Assembly (NCBI GenBank): GCA_002238725.1
Contig: MPMX01000013.1
Coordinates: 1 to 64,000 of the forward strand
Length of the DNA stretch: 64,000 bases
From: Rhodospirillaceae bacterium bin65
GTDB lineage: Bacteria > Pseudomonadota > Alphaproteobacteria > Bin65
Reading direction: 5' to 3'
Part shown: in pieces, positions 17,911-25,708 of the stretch
Numbering within the stretch: the first letter of the stretch is position 1
Layout of the letters: the number at the start of each line of letters is the position of its first letter
Translations under genes and position numbers: made by a program
The notes under the pieces: model-generated
Database searches by the model: none
Told to the model about the DNA's origin: nothing
What the model saw: the letters and a program-made list of their open reading frames with translations, nothing else

Positions 17911-18485
17911 GGTGTTTCTCCCCTACGATGGTAGTAATTGAATTCGGTCGAGCGGCTCCGACGGCGCCAGCCGGCAGAACTATGCCGGCCCTTGCAGCGC
18001 ACTGGCAAGCGGCTCGAAATTCGGTATTGCGCTTCGGGCGCACACAAGCCCGGCGGCCTGCATCCTGCTGGACAGACGTCCGCGCGGCGGCAACGGCCGG
18101 TCCCGACGGTCTGGCCGGCTTGTCTTTCACCGCGACGGCTCTGGCGGGTAAAAGGGCATAGCAACCGCTATTCCGATCCCGAAAATCGAACCAAGCGTAG
18201 ATCGGTCGGGTGTTATGATAAAGTGCAAAATTCTGCTTCCCGCGTTGCGTTTTTTGCAACGGACAGGAGCCAAATTCAGGAACCTCTGCGATCCCCCGAC
18301 GCCGCACTCGCCGGCGCCGGGCGGGAACTGTCCCGGCGGCGTACACGATTTCGAGCGCGGGGGGATGGCGGGGCGGCCTGCCCCTTGTGCGCCGGGCGCT
18401 CCGATTCGATGATACGGGCCGGCCGCCGGCGGACCTGCAGGACGACGTCGTCGCCAAGTGGAGAGACATTCTGGGGAATCCTTAG
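17911..18485. other. Divergent promoter region between the catabolic operon and upp
   Basis: A 575-bp gap between the binding-protein gene (minus) and upp (plus). Frames that stay open here (for example minus 17897-18469) are basic, low-complexity translations without recognisable features and are not believed. A near-palindrome GTTGC-GTTTTTT-GCAAC (18244-18260) lies in the middle, and an AT-rich patch with TGTTATGAT (about 18209-18217) resembles an extended -10. I saw no TPP-riboswitch core here, although the transporter family made me look for one. Confidence 0.4.
18244..18260. promoter_or_regulatory. Candidate regulator site (TTGC-N7-GCAA)
   Basis: The inverted repeat GTTGC, seven T-rich bases, GCAAC is centred about 340 bp upstream of the binding-protein ATG and about 235 bp upstream of upp. 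A 15-bp TTGC-N7-GCAA fits the T-N11-A pattern bound by LysR regulators, and a LysR gene lies in the adjacent operon. As a hairpin with a T-rich loop it could equally be coincidental. Confidence 0.3.
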
Positions 18486-19115
18486 ATGGGTAACGTCACG
18501 GTCGTCGATCATCCGCTGGTTGGGCACAAGCTTTCCCTGCTGCGGCGGAAGGAAACCGAAACGGCGCAGTTTCGCCTGCTGTTGCGCGAAATTTCGCTCC
18601 TGCTCGGCTACGAGGTGACCCGCGACCTGAAGACCGAAGACCGGACCATCGAAACACCGCTGGCAGCGATGCAAGCGCCGATCCTGAGCGGCGGAAAACT
18701 CGTTCTGATCTCGATCCTGCGGGCCGGAAACGGGCTCCTGGAAGGAATGCTGGATCTCATTCCCTCGGCGCCGGTCGGCCATGTCGGGCTCTATCGCGAT
18801 CCGGAAACGCTGCAGGCGGTGGAATATTATTTCAAGGTCCCCGACGATCTGGGCGACCGGCCGGTCATCATGCTCGATCCGATGCTGGCGACCGGCAACT
18901 CGGCGATCGCTGCGGTCGAGCGGATCAAGGCGGCCGGCGCCCGGCAGCTCAAATTCCTGTGTCTGCTGTCCGCGCCGGAAGGCATCGAGGCCTTCCACGC
19001 CGCCCACCCGGATGTGCCGGTGTTCACCGCGGCCATCGACGAGCGGCTCAACGATCACGGCTATATCGTGCCGGGCATCGGCGATGCCGGAGACCGGTTG
19101 TACGGCACCAGGTGA
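18486..19115 (+). CDS. upp: Uracil phosphoribosyltransferase
   Basis: Converts uracil and PRPP to UMP in pyrimidine salvage. The 209 residues match the bacterial family length. The PRPP-binding loop [10 protein letters not shown] is at 131-140, and the family motifs [14 protein letters not shown] (74-87) and [24 protein letters not shown] at the C-terminus bind uracil. Its presence near the uracil-degrading genes gives the cell a choice between reusing and catabolising imported pyrimidines. It appears to be a single-gene unit, with hairpins downstream and a long gap before dnaB. Confidence 0.97.
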   Translation: MGNVTVVDHPLVGHKLSLLRRKETETAQFRLLLREISLLLGYEVTRDLKTEDRTIETPLAAMQAPILSGGKLVLISILRAGNGLLEGMLDLIPSAPVGHVGLYRDPETLQAVEYYFKVPDDLGDRPVIMLDPMLATGNSAIAAVERIKAAGARQLKFLCLLSAPEGIEAFHAAHPDVPVFTAAIDERLNDHGYIVPGIGDAGDRLYGTR

Positions 19116-19132
19116 GCGGGCCCGGCCCGCTC
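19114..19132 (+). terminator. GC hairpin at the upp stop codon
   Basis: A perfect 8-3-8 stem-loop, GAGCGGGC-CCG-GCCCGCTC, begins inside the upp stop codon. No T-run follows, so it is more likely an RNA-end stabiliser or pause site than a stand-alone terminator. Confidence 0.5.
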
Positions 19133-19185
19133 AATGGCGCAGCCGGACTCGCCCGGAACGTGCGGACGCAACCGCCGTCAACAAG

Positions 19186-19208
19186 CCCGGATCGCGCTCC
19201 GGGATTTT
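19186..19208 (+). terminator. Rho-independent terminator after upp
   Basis: CCCGGA (19186-19191), loop TCGCGC, TCCGGG (19198-19203), then ATTTT. It is a short GC stem with a T-run about 70 bp past the upp stop, well placed to isolate upp from the dnaB promoter. Confidence 0.65.
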
Positions 19209-19307
19209 CGTTGCAGTCTTAGCCAATCCGTACAGCGCCTTGAATGCAACGCGCTTTCCCGAACCCGGCCGGAACGCCGCATCGGGCTGTCCGGCAGTTT
19301 ATGTCCG

Positions 19308-19328
19308 CTTTCCACAATCTGTGCATAA
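19308..19328. promoter_or_regulatory. Two DnaA-box-like sites upstream of dnaB
   Basis: A perfect DnaA box, TTATGCACA (consensus TTWTNCACA), lies on the minus strand at 19320-19328. A second, CTTTCCACA (19308-19316), matches in eight of nine positions on the plus strand. The two face each other 3 bp apart, about 107-127 bp ahead of the dnaB start. DnaA control of replication genes is known in alphaproteobacteria; its use here is inferred. The rest of the 19209-19434 gap holds the dnaB promoter region and a perfect palindrome, ACTGTACAGT, at 19375-19384. Confidence 0.5.
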
Positions 19329-19434
19329 CTTCTCTTGGGACTGTTGAATTTTCGTCCGTTTTTTCTTTTGCAATACTGTACAGTCCTTCTTTCGCCGACG
19401 CGAAGATTGACCCGAAAATCGAGAGGAATGTTGC

Positions 19435-20955
19435 ATGGAAGGTTCGGGTCCGGTTCCGGCCCGCGGCATCGATGGAGGCGGTCCGCCTGCGGACGGCCTG
19501 CACGAGGGCGCCGCTTTCCGTGTACCGCCACACAATTACGAGGCGGAGATGGCGCTGCTCGGCGCCCTGCTCGCGAACAACCGGGCGTTCGACCGGGTCG
19601 CCGACTTTCTGCAGGCCGAGCATTTCGCCGACGCCCGCCACGGCCGCATCTACGACGCGATCCGCAAACTGGTCGAGATGGGCCAGGTCGCCGATCCGAT
19701 CACGCTCAAAAACCTGTTCGAGAGCGACGGGTCGCTCGACGAGGTCGGCGGCGTCGATTATCTCGCCCGCCTCGCCGCCTCCGTCGTTACCATCATCAAT
19801 GCGGGCGATTACGGACGCACCGTCTTCGACCGCCATTTGCGCCGGGCCCTGATCGAGATCGGCTCGGACATCGTCAACGAAGCCTATAACATCGACCTGG
19901 ATCTGGACGCCGGCGCTCAGATAGAGCAGGCCGAGCAGCATCTGCACAATCTTGCCACAAAAGGCGATACGCAGCGCGATTTTACCGCCTTCACGACGGC
20001 TTTGGGCAGTGCGATCGGCCGGGCCGAAGCCGCCTTCAAGCAGGACGGGCGGATTACCGGTGTCGCAACCGGCCTGCGCGATCTCGACAGCAAGCTGGGC
20101 GGCCTCCAGCCATCGGAGCTGGTCATCCTGGCCTCCCGCCCCTCGATGGGCAAGACCGCCCTGGGCACCAACATCGCGTTCAACGCGGCCAGGGCCTATC
20201 GCGAAGAAAAGGGAGAAGACGGACGGCCCGTATGCACGGACGGCGCCGTGGTCGGCTACTTCTCCCTCGAAATGTCAGCCGAAGAGCTGGCAACCCGGAT
20301 CCTCGCCGAGCAGTCCGGCGTTTCCTCCCACCGGATCAGGCGCGGCGAGGTTTCCGGGGACGATTTCTCCCGCTTCGTTCAGGTTTCGCAGGAACTGAAT
20401 TACCTGCCGCTCTATATCGACGACAGCGCGGACCTGAACATCGCGGCGCTGCGCAGCCGTTCCCGGCGTCTGCACCGCCAGCACGGCCTGTCGCTGATCA
20501 TTATCGATTATGTCCAGCTGATGCGGCCTTCACCGGGACAACGGCCGGAAAACCGGGTGCAGGAACTTTCGGAAATCACCCGCTCGCTGAAGGCACTGGC
20601 GAAAGATCTGAACCTCCCCGTTCTGGCGCTGGCCCAGCTCTCGCGCAAGGTCGAGGAGCGCGAGGACAAGCGTCCGCAACTGGCGGACCTGCGCGAATCC
20701 GGCTCGATCGAGCAAGATTCCGACGTCGTCATGTTCCTCTATCGGGAGCAGTATTACCTGGAGCGTCAGGAGCCGCCGCCGAATACCGACAAATGGACCA
20801 AATGGTCGGAGAATATGGAGCGCGCCTACAACAAGGCGGACATAATCGTCGCCAAACAGCGCCACGGACCGATCGGCGGCATAAAACTGCATTTCGAGCC
20901 GGAACTGACACGCTTCAGCGACCTCGCACAATCCTACAATGACGAGGCGCGCTGA
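19435..20955 (+). CDS. dnaB: Replicative DNA helicase DnaB
   Basis: The hexameric 5'-3' helicase of the replication fork. The 506 residues have the N-terminal DnaB domain (about 30-135, HNYEAEMALLGALL), a linker, and a RecA-like C-terminal ATPase. Walker A is SRPSMGKT at 234-241, Walker B around LIIIDYVQLM (about 352-361), and the conserved DLRESGSIEQDSD near 428. No intein interrupts it. The first 30 residues are a low-complexity glycine-rich extension. AGAGGA precedes the ATG. The dnaB stop lies 17 bp inside alr, so dnaB heads a long co-oriented chain. Confidence 0.97.
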   Translation: MEGSGPVPARGIDGGGPPADGLHEGAAFRVPPHNYEAEMALLGALLANNRAFDRVADFLQAEHFADARHGRIYDAIRKLVEMGQVADPITLKNLFESDGSLDEVGGVDYLARLAASVVTIINAGDYGRTVFDRHLRRALIEIGSDIVNEAYNIDLDLDAGAQIEQAEQHLHNLATKGDTQRDFTAFTTALGSAIGRAEAAFKQDGRITGVATGLRDLDSKLGGLQPSELVILASRPSMGKTALGTNIAFNAARAYREEKGEDGRPVCTDGAVVGYFSLEMSAEELATRILAEQSGVSSHRIRRGEVSGDDFSRFVQVSQELNYLPLYIDDSADLNIAALRSRSRRLHRQHGLSLIIIDYVQLMRPSPGQRPENRVQELSEITRSLKALAKDLNLPVLALAQLSRKVEEREDKRPQLADLRESGSIEQDSDVVMFLYREQYYLERQEPPPNTDKWTKWSENMERAYNKADIIVAKQRHGPIGGIKLHFEPELTRFSDLAQSYNDEAR

Positions 20956-22111
20956 TCCGGAAATCGCCCCGCAGAGCGGCGGGAGCGCAGGACTGCTGAC
21001 CATCGACCTGGATGCGCTCGCCGCCAACTGGCGGCTGTTGCGCGACAGGATGGGCGGCCCCCAGGCGGGAGGGGCCTGCGCCGCCGTGGTCAAGGCCGAC
21101 GGATACGGCCTCGGCGCCCTCCCGGTCGCCCGGCGCCTTGCGGCCGAAGGCTGCACGACCTTCTTCGTTGCCAGTGTCGAAGAGGGCGTCGCGCTGCGGC
21201 AGTCCCTGCCGGAGCCCGAGATTTTCGTACTGAACGGGCTCCTGCCGGACACGGCGGCCCTTTTCGCCCGCCACCGGCTGGCGCCCTGCCTCAACGACCC
21301 GGAGCAGGTGAAAAGCTGGCTGGCCCATTGCGCCAGGTCCTCGCCGTCGCCGGCCGCCCTGCATGTCGATACCGGCATGACCCGGCTGGGTCTCGATCCC
21401 GACGACCTGGATGAACTCGATCTCGACGCGGCCAATGCCCTGCCCGGCCTCATCCTGATGAGCCAACTCGCCTGCGCGGACGAACCGGGCCATCCGTTGA
21501 ACCGCCAGCAGCTGGCCGACTTTGCCAAATTGAGGCCGCGCGTGGCAGCAGCGCGGGCCAGCCTGGCCAATTCCTACGGCCTGTATCTGGGCAGCGACTA
21601 CCGCTTCGATCTCGGCCGGCCGGGCTATGCCATTTATGGCGGCAATCCGACGCCGGCGGCCGGCGCCAATCCCATGCGGCCGGTCGTGCGGCTGCGGGCG
21701 CCTGTCTTGCAGCTGCGCGAAATCCGGAACAGCCGCACGGTCGGATACGGGGCGACCGCCCGAACCGAACCGCCCGCCTGGATCGCGACGCTTGCGATCG
21801 GCTATGCCGACGGCTATCTCCGCTCCCTGAGCAGTCGGGGCGGCGTTATCGTCGACGGCTGCCCCTGCCCGGTCACAGGACGGGTATCCATGGATCTCCT
21901 CACCGTCGATGTCACCGATGCGATGCGTGCGGGCAGCGAAATCCGCCCGGGCACGTTTGTCGACCTGATAAACGACGAACATACCATCGACGATGTTGCG
22001 GACCGTGCCGGCACGATCGGCTACGAGATACTCACCGGACTGGGCAGCCGGTACCGCCGGCGCTATCTCGGCGAGGCCGAGGCGGCGCGGCCGGCGCAGG
22101 GCCGCGCATGA
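20939..22111 (+). CDS. alr: Alanine racemase
   Basis: A PLP enzyme that makes D-alanine for peptidoglycan. The 390 residues carry the PLP lysine K52 in AVVKADGYGLGA and the second catalytic base Y270 in VGYGATART. The C-terminal beta domain contains GRVSMDLLTVD. Where many relatives have histidine before LACADE, this protein reads MSQLACADE. The ATG lies within the last 17 bp of dnaB; a start a few codons later is possible because the first 18 residues are not conserved. The mlaE start overlaps its stop by 4 bp. Confidence 0.95.
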   Translation: MTRRADPEIAPQSGGSAGLLTIDLDALAANWRLLRDRMGGPQAGGACAAVVKADGYGLGALPVARRLAAEGCTTFFVASVEEGVALRQSLPEPEIFVLNGLLPDTAALFARHRLAPCLNDPEQVKSWLAHCARSSPSPAALHVDTGMTRLGLDPDDLDELDLDAANALPGLILMSQLACADEPGHPLNRQQLADFAKLRPRVAAARASLANSYGLYLGSDYRFDLGRPGYAIYGGNPTPAAGANPMRPVVRLRAPVLQLREIRNSRTVGYGATARTEPPAWIATLAIGYADGYLRSLSSRGGVIVDGCPCPVTGRVSMDLLTVDVTDAMRAGSEIRPGTFVDLINDEHTIDDVADRAGTIGYEILTGLGSRYRRRYLGEAEAARPAQGRA

Positions 22112-22881
22112 ATTTCCTTGCGCCGATCGGCCGCGTCTTCATCGCCTTTCTGGTCGCGACCGGGCGGCTGGTTGCGTTCGCCGCGGTCTCGGTCAGCCAC
22201 TGCGTGCGCCCGCCCTTCTACGGCCGGTCGATCGGCCGGCAGATGATTCAGATCGGATATTTTTCCCTGCCGGTGGTCGGGCTGACCGCAATCTTCACCG
22301 GCATGGTCCTGGCGTTGCAGTCCTATACCGGCTTCGCCCGGTTGAACGCGGAATCCGCTATCGCCACCGTCGTCGTGCTCTCGATGACGCGGGAACTGGG
22401 TCCGGTGCTCGCCGGCCTGATGGTCGCCGGACGGGTCGGCGCCGCCATCGCCGCCGAGGTCGGCACCATGCGGGTGACCGAGCAGATCGACGCGCTCACG
22501 ACCCTGTCGACGAACCCCTACAAATACCTGATCGTACCGCGCCTGATCGCCGGCGTGGCGACGCTGCCGCTTCTGGTGCTGGTGGCCGATATCATAGGCG
22601 TGTTCGGCGGCTATGCGGTGAGCGTCCATTCGCTCGATTTCAACGCGGCCAACTACCTCAAACTTACCTGGGAGTTCCTGCAGCCGATCGACATCGTAAC
22701 CGGCCTCGTCAAGGCGGCGGTCTTCGGATTCCTGGTCACGCTGATGGGCTGCTATCACGGCTTCCACTCCCGGGGCGGCGCCCAGGGTGTCGGCGCCGCA
22801 GCGACCAACGCGGTGGTCTCCTCCTCCGTGCTGATCCTGGCGTCCAACTACATGCTTACCCTGGCGTTCTTCGGGGCCTGA
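22108..22881 (+). CDS. mlaE: MlaE-family ABC permease (lipid asymmetry / resistance)
   Basis: A 257-residue inner-membrane permease of the MlaE/YrbE group, which moves phospholipids between the outer membrane and inner membrane. Conserved stretches include FTGMVLALQSYTGFARLNAE, MTRELGPVLAGLMVAGRVGAAIAAE and GTMRVTEQIDAL. About five helices are visible, and the C-terminus ends in the usual hydrophobic ASNYMLTLAFF. It overlaps alr by 4 bp and is followed by its ATPase after 3 bp. The MlaD and MlaC partners are not in this window. Confidence 0.9.
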   Translation: MNFLAPIGRVFIAFLVATGRLVAFAAVSVSHCVRPPFYGRSIGRQMIQIGYFSLPVVGLTAIFTGMVLALQSYTGFARLNAESAIATVVVLSMTRELGPVLAGLMVAGRVGAAIAAEVGTMRVTEQIDALTTLSTNPYKYLIVPRLIAGVATLPLLVLVADIIGVFGGYAVSVHSLDFNAANYLKLTWEFLQPIDIVTGLVKAAVFGFLVTLMGCYHGFHSRGGAQGVGAAATNAVVSSSVLILASNYMLTLAFFGA

Positions 22882-22884
22882 TCG

Positions 22885-23679
22885 ATGAGCGCACCGGCCG
22901 ACGCAATTGGAACCGAGCCCAAGATCGAACTCCGCGGGCTGAAAAAGGCCTTCGGCGCAAAAACCGTTCTCGACGGGATCGACCTCTCTGTCGGCGAAGG
23001 CGAATCTGTTGTCATCATCGGCGGGTCGGGCACCGGAAAATCGGTCATGCTGAAATGCATTCTGGGCCTGTTGTGGCCGGATGCCGGATCGATTTGCATC
23101 GACGGCATGGACGTGTCCGCACTAGCCGACCGGACGCGCCAGACCCATACTGCGAAAATCGGCATGCTGTTTCAGGGGTCCGCGCTATTCGATTCGCTGA
23201 CGGTCTGGGAAAATGTCGCCTTCGCCTTGCGCAGCAGAACGGCAATGTCCCGGAGTGAAGCCAGGGAAATCGCCCTCGGCAAGCTGGCTCAGGTCGGTCT
23301 CGGACCCGATGTGGCCGACCTGTCGCCCGCGGAATTGTCGGGCGGAATGCAGAGGCGCGTGGCACTCGCGCGCGCCATCGCGACGGATCCGGAAATCGTC
23401 TTCTTCGACGAACCGACCGCTGGCCTCGATCCGATCCTGGGCGACATTATCAACCGGTTGATTGTGGACTGCGTCCGGCATGTCGGCGCGACCGCCGTTT
23501 CGATCACCCACGACATGACGAGCGCCCGCAAGATCGCCGACCGGATCGCCATGCTGCACGACGGCCGAATTATCTGGGACGGACCGGCCGGCGACATCGA
23601 TTCGAGCGGCAATGCCTTCGTCGACCAGTTCATCCATGGCCGCGCTGAGGGGCCGATCGGAATGGCGGTCAGGAGGTAG
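22885..23679 (+). CDS. mlaF: MlaF-family ABC ATPase
   Basis: The 264-residue ATPase partner of the MlaE-type permease. Walker A GGSGTGKS lies at 46-53, the signature LSGGMQRRVALARA in the middle, and Walker B IVFFDEPTAGLDP after it. The unusual GLKKAFGAKTVLDGIDL opening is typical of this group. The ATG is 3 bp after the mlaE stop. It is followed directly by radA, whose ribosome site (AGGAGG) is within the last codons of mlaF. Confidence 0.93.
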   Translation: MSAPADAIGTEPKIELRGLKKAFGAKTVLDGIDLSVGEGESVVIIGGSGTGKSVMLKCILGLLWPDAGSICIDGMDVSALADRTRQTHTAKIGMLFQGSALFDSLTVWENVAFALRSRTAMSRSEAREIALGKLAQVGLGPDVADLSPAELSGGMQRRVALARAIATDPEIVFFDEPTAGLDPILGDIINRLIVDCVRHVGATAVSITHDMTSARKIADRIAMLHDGRIIWDGPAGDIDSSGNAFVDQFIHGRAEGPIGMAVRR

Positions 23680-23681
23680 GC

Positions 23682-25109
23682 TTGGCGAAGACCGTCACCC
23701 GCTATGTTTGCCAGTCCTGCGGCACCGTCCATCGCCGGTGGACCGGCAAGTGCGACGGTTGCGGCGCGTGGAACAGCATCGTCGAAGAGGTCGAAGCGGC
23801 GGCGCCGGGCGGCATCGGCGCCGGACCTCGGGCGAAAGGCCGGGAACTGGATCTCGCCAGCCTGTCGGGCGCGTCCTCCGGACCGCCGCGGCGGACCAGC
23901 GGAATCGCCGAATTCGACCGCGTGCTCGGCGGCGGTCTGGTGCCCGGCAGCGCCGTATTGATCGGCGGCGATCCCGGCATCGGCAAGTCCACGCTGTTGC
24001 TGGCGGTCGCGGCGCGGGCGGCGACGGAATGCGCCGTCTATGTCTCCGGCGAGGAAGCGATCGACCAGATCCGGATGCGGGCCGCGCGTCTGGGCGTAGC
24101 CGATGCCCCGGTCGAACTGGCGACCGCAACCAGCGTCCGCGACATCGCCGCCAGCATGGACGCCGCGGGCGGTCCTGACCTCGTCGTCATCGATTCGATC
24201 CAGACCATGTATGTCGACACGCTGGAGGCCGCGCCGGGCACAGTTTCCCAGGTCCGCGCTTCGGCCCAGGAACTGATCCGGGCGGCCAAGAAACGTGGCA
24301 CCGTGCTCCTGCTCGTCGGCCATGTCACGAAGGAAGGCGCCATCGCCGGGCCGCGGGTGCTGGAGCATATGGTCGATACCGTGCTCTATTTCGAAGGCGA
24401 GCGCAGCCACCAGTTCCGCATCCTGCGCGGCGTCAAGAACCGGTTCGGCCCGACCGACGAAATCGGCGTGTTCGAAATGACCGGCCGGGGACTTACGGAA
24501 GTCCCCAACCCGTCCGCCCTGTTCCTTGGCGATCGGGAGGAAGGCGGCGCGCGGGCAAGCGGCGCGGCCGTTCTGGCAAGCATGGAAGGCAGCCGGCCGC
24601 TGCTGGTCGAAATCCAGGCGCTGGTCGCTCCGGCGACTTTCGCCGCGCCGCGCCGCGCCGTAATCGGCTGGGACGCGGCTCGTCTGCACATGGTGCTCGC
24701 GGTGCTCGAGGCCCGGTGCGGGCTTGCTCTGGCCGGACGCGACGTTTATCTCAACGTTGCCGGAGGGATGCGGGTTGCCGAACCGGCCGCGGACCTCGCC
24801 GTCGCCGCAGCGCTGGTTTCGTCGCTGACGGACTGCCCGGTGCCCGACCGTGCGGTTGTATTCGGCGAAATCGGTCTGTCGGGTGAGATCAGGGCGGTCA
24901 GTCAGATGGACAACCGGCTGAAGGAAGCTGCCAAACTCGGCTTCGAAAGGGCCATCGTGCCGAAGCGACAGGCCCGTGCCGGGAAAGACAGCGATCCTCA
25001 CAACGGCTTGAGGCAGAAATCGATCGGCCATCTTGCCGAACTGTTGCCGCTGTTCGAAACGCCGGCCGGGCAATCCGGTATCCGGGCCGGAAGCCGAGGC
25101 CGCGGGTGA
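23682..25109 (+). CDS. radA: DNA repair protein RadA (Sms)
   Basis: A 475-residue DnaB-like ATPase that drives branch migration in recombination. It has an N-terminal zinc finger (C10, C13, C24, C27), Walker A GGDPGIGKST at 95-104, the RadA-specific KNRFG motif at 252-256 and a C-terminal Lon-protease-like domain. The start is TTG at 23682, supported by a perfect AGGAGG 5 bp upstream and by the standard MAKTVTRYVCQSCG beginning. cvpA starts inside the last codon with a 4-bp GTGA overlap. Confidence 0.97.
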   Translation: MAKTVTRYVCQSCGTVHRRWTGKCDGCGAWNSIVEEVEAAAPGGIGAGPRAKGRELDLASLSGASSGPPRRTSGIAEFDRVLGGGLVPGSAVLIGGDPGIGKSTLLLAVAARAATECAVYVSGEEAIDQIRMRAARLGVADAPVELATATSVRDIAASMDAAGGPDLVVIDSIQTMYVDTLEAAPGTVSQVRASAQELIRAAKKRGTVLLLVGHVTKEGAIAGPRVLEHMVDTVLYFEGERSHQFRILRGVKNRFGPTDEIGVFEMTGRGLTEVPNPSALFLGDREEGGARASGAAVLASMEGSRPLLVEIQALVAPATFAAPRRAVIGWDAARLHMVLAVLEARCGLALAGRDVYLNVAGGMRVAEPAADLAVAAALVSSLTDCPVPDRAVVFGEIGLSGEIRAVSQMDNRLKEAAKLGFERAIVPKRQARAGKDSDPHNGLRQKSIGHLAELLPLFETPAGQSGIRAGSRGRG

Positions 25110-25708
25110 ACCCGACCTTCCTGGACTTCGTCGTCATCGGCGTGGTGCTGCTGTCCGCGATTCTGGCATTTGTCCGCGGTTTTACCCGCGAGATGTTCAG
25201 CCTGCTCGGCTGGGTCGGCGCTGCCGCAGCCGCCTGGTTCCTGCTGCCGTATACGGAGCCCTTTGCGCGGCAGATCGTCGACGACGTGCTGGCATCCCGG
25301 ATTATCGCCTCGGTCGCCGTCTTCATCGTGGTGCTGTTCGCCATCACGTTCGTCAGCGCGCCGATCGCCGGCCGGGTTCGCGAGAGTAAATTCAATTCCA
25401 TGGACCAGCTGTTGGGCGGGCTGTTCGGAGTGGCCCGCGGGGCTGTGCTGATCGTCCTCGGCTATGTCGTGCTGATCCTGTTTTATCCGAAGGACAGCCA
25501 GATTTCCTGGATGCGCGATGCGGTCTCCAAGCCTTATCTGGAACAGGGGCTGGGCATCGCCGAAGGGTTGCTGCCGGAGGGCGTGATCCAGACGGGCCGT
25601 AAAGCGGCGCAGGACTTGCGGACGGGCGCCGAGATCAAGAAAAAAATCGACGATGCCGGAAAATCGGGCAACAACCGCTCCAAAGCCAAAGAAGATGGCG
25701 CGCAGTAG
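25106..25708 (+). CDS. cvpA: CvpA family membrane protein
   Basis: A 200-residue inner-membrane protein of the CvpA (colicin V production) family. It has about four hydrophobic segments (residues 4-22, 28-46, 62-82 and 100-124), the family motif FVRGFTREMFSLLGW and a charged C-terminal tail. The GTG start overlaps the radA stop. Linkage to purF is a long-known arrangement in proteobacteria. CvpA has been tied to envelope and bile-salt tolerance; its mechanism is unresolved. Confidence 0.9.
   Translation: MNPTFLDFVVIGVVLLSAILAFVRGFTREMFSLLGWVGAAAAAWFLLPYTEPFARQIVDDVLASRIIASVAVFIVVLFAITFVSAPIAGRVRESKFNSMDQLLGGLFGVARGAVLIVLGYVVLILFYPKDSQISWMRDAVSKPYLEQGLGIAEGLLPEGVIQTGRKAAQDLRTGAEIKKKIDDAGKSGNNRSKAKEDGAQ

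Noticed and set aside
17911-18240. TPP riboswitch upstream of the NMT1-like transporter operon
   Set aside because: I searched for the CTGAGA and ACCTGATCTGGATAATGC-type core on the minus strand; only a CGTAGGGG fragment near the start codon resembles it, which is insufficient.
17897-18469. Minus-strand open frame in the gap before upp
   Set aside because: The translation is basic and compositionally odd with no ribosome site, and it overlaps the believable start of the binding-protein gene in a different frame.
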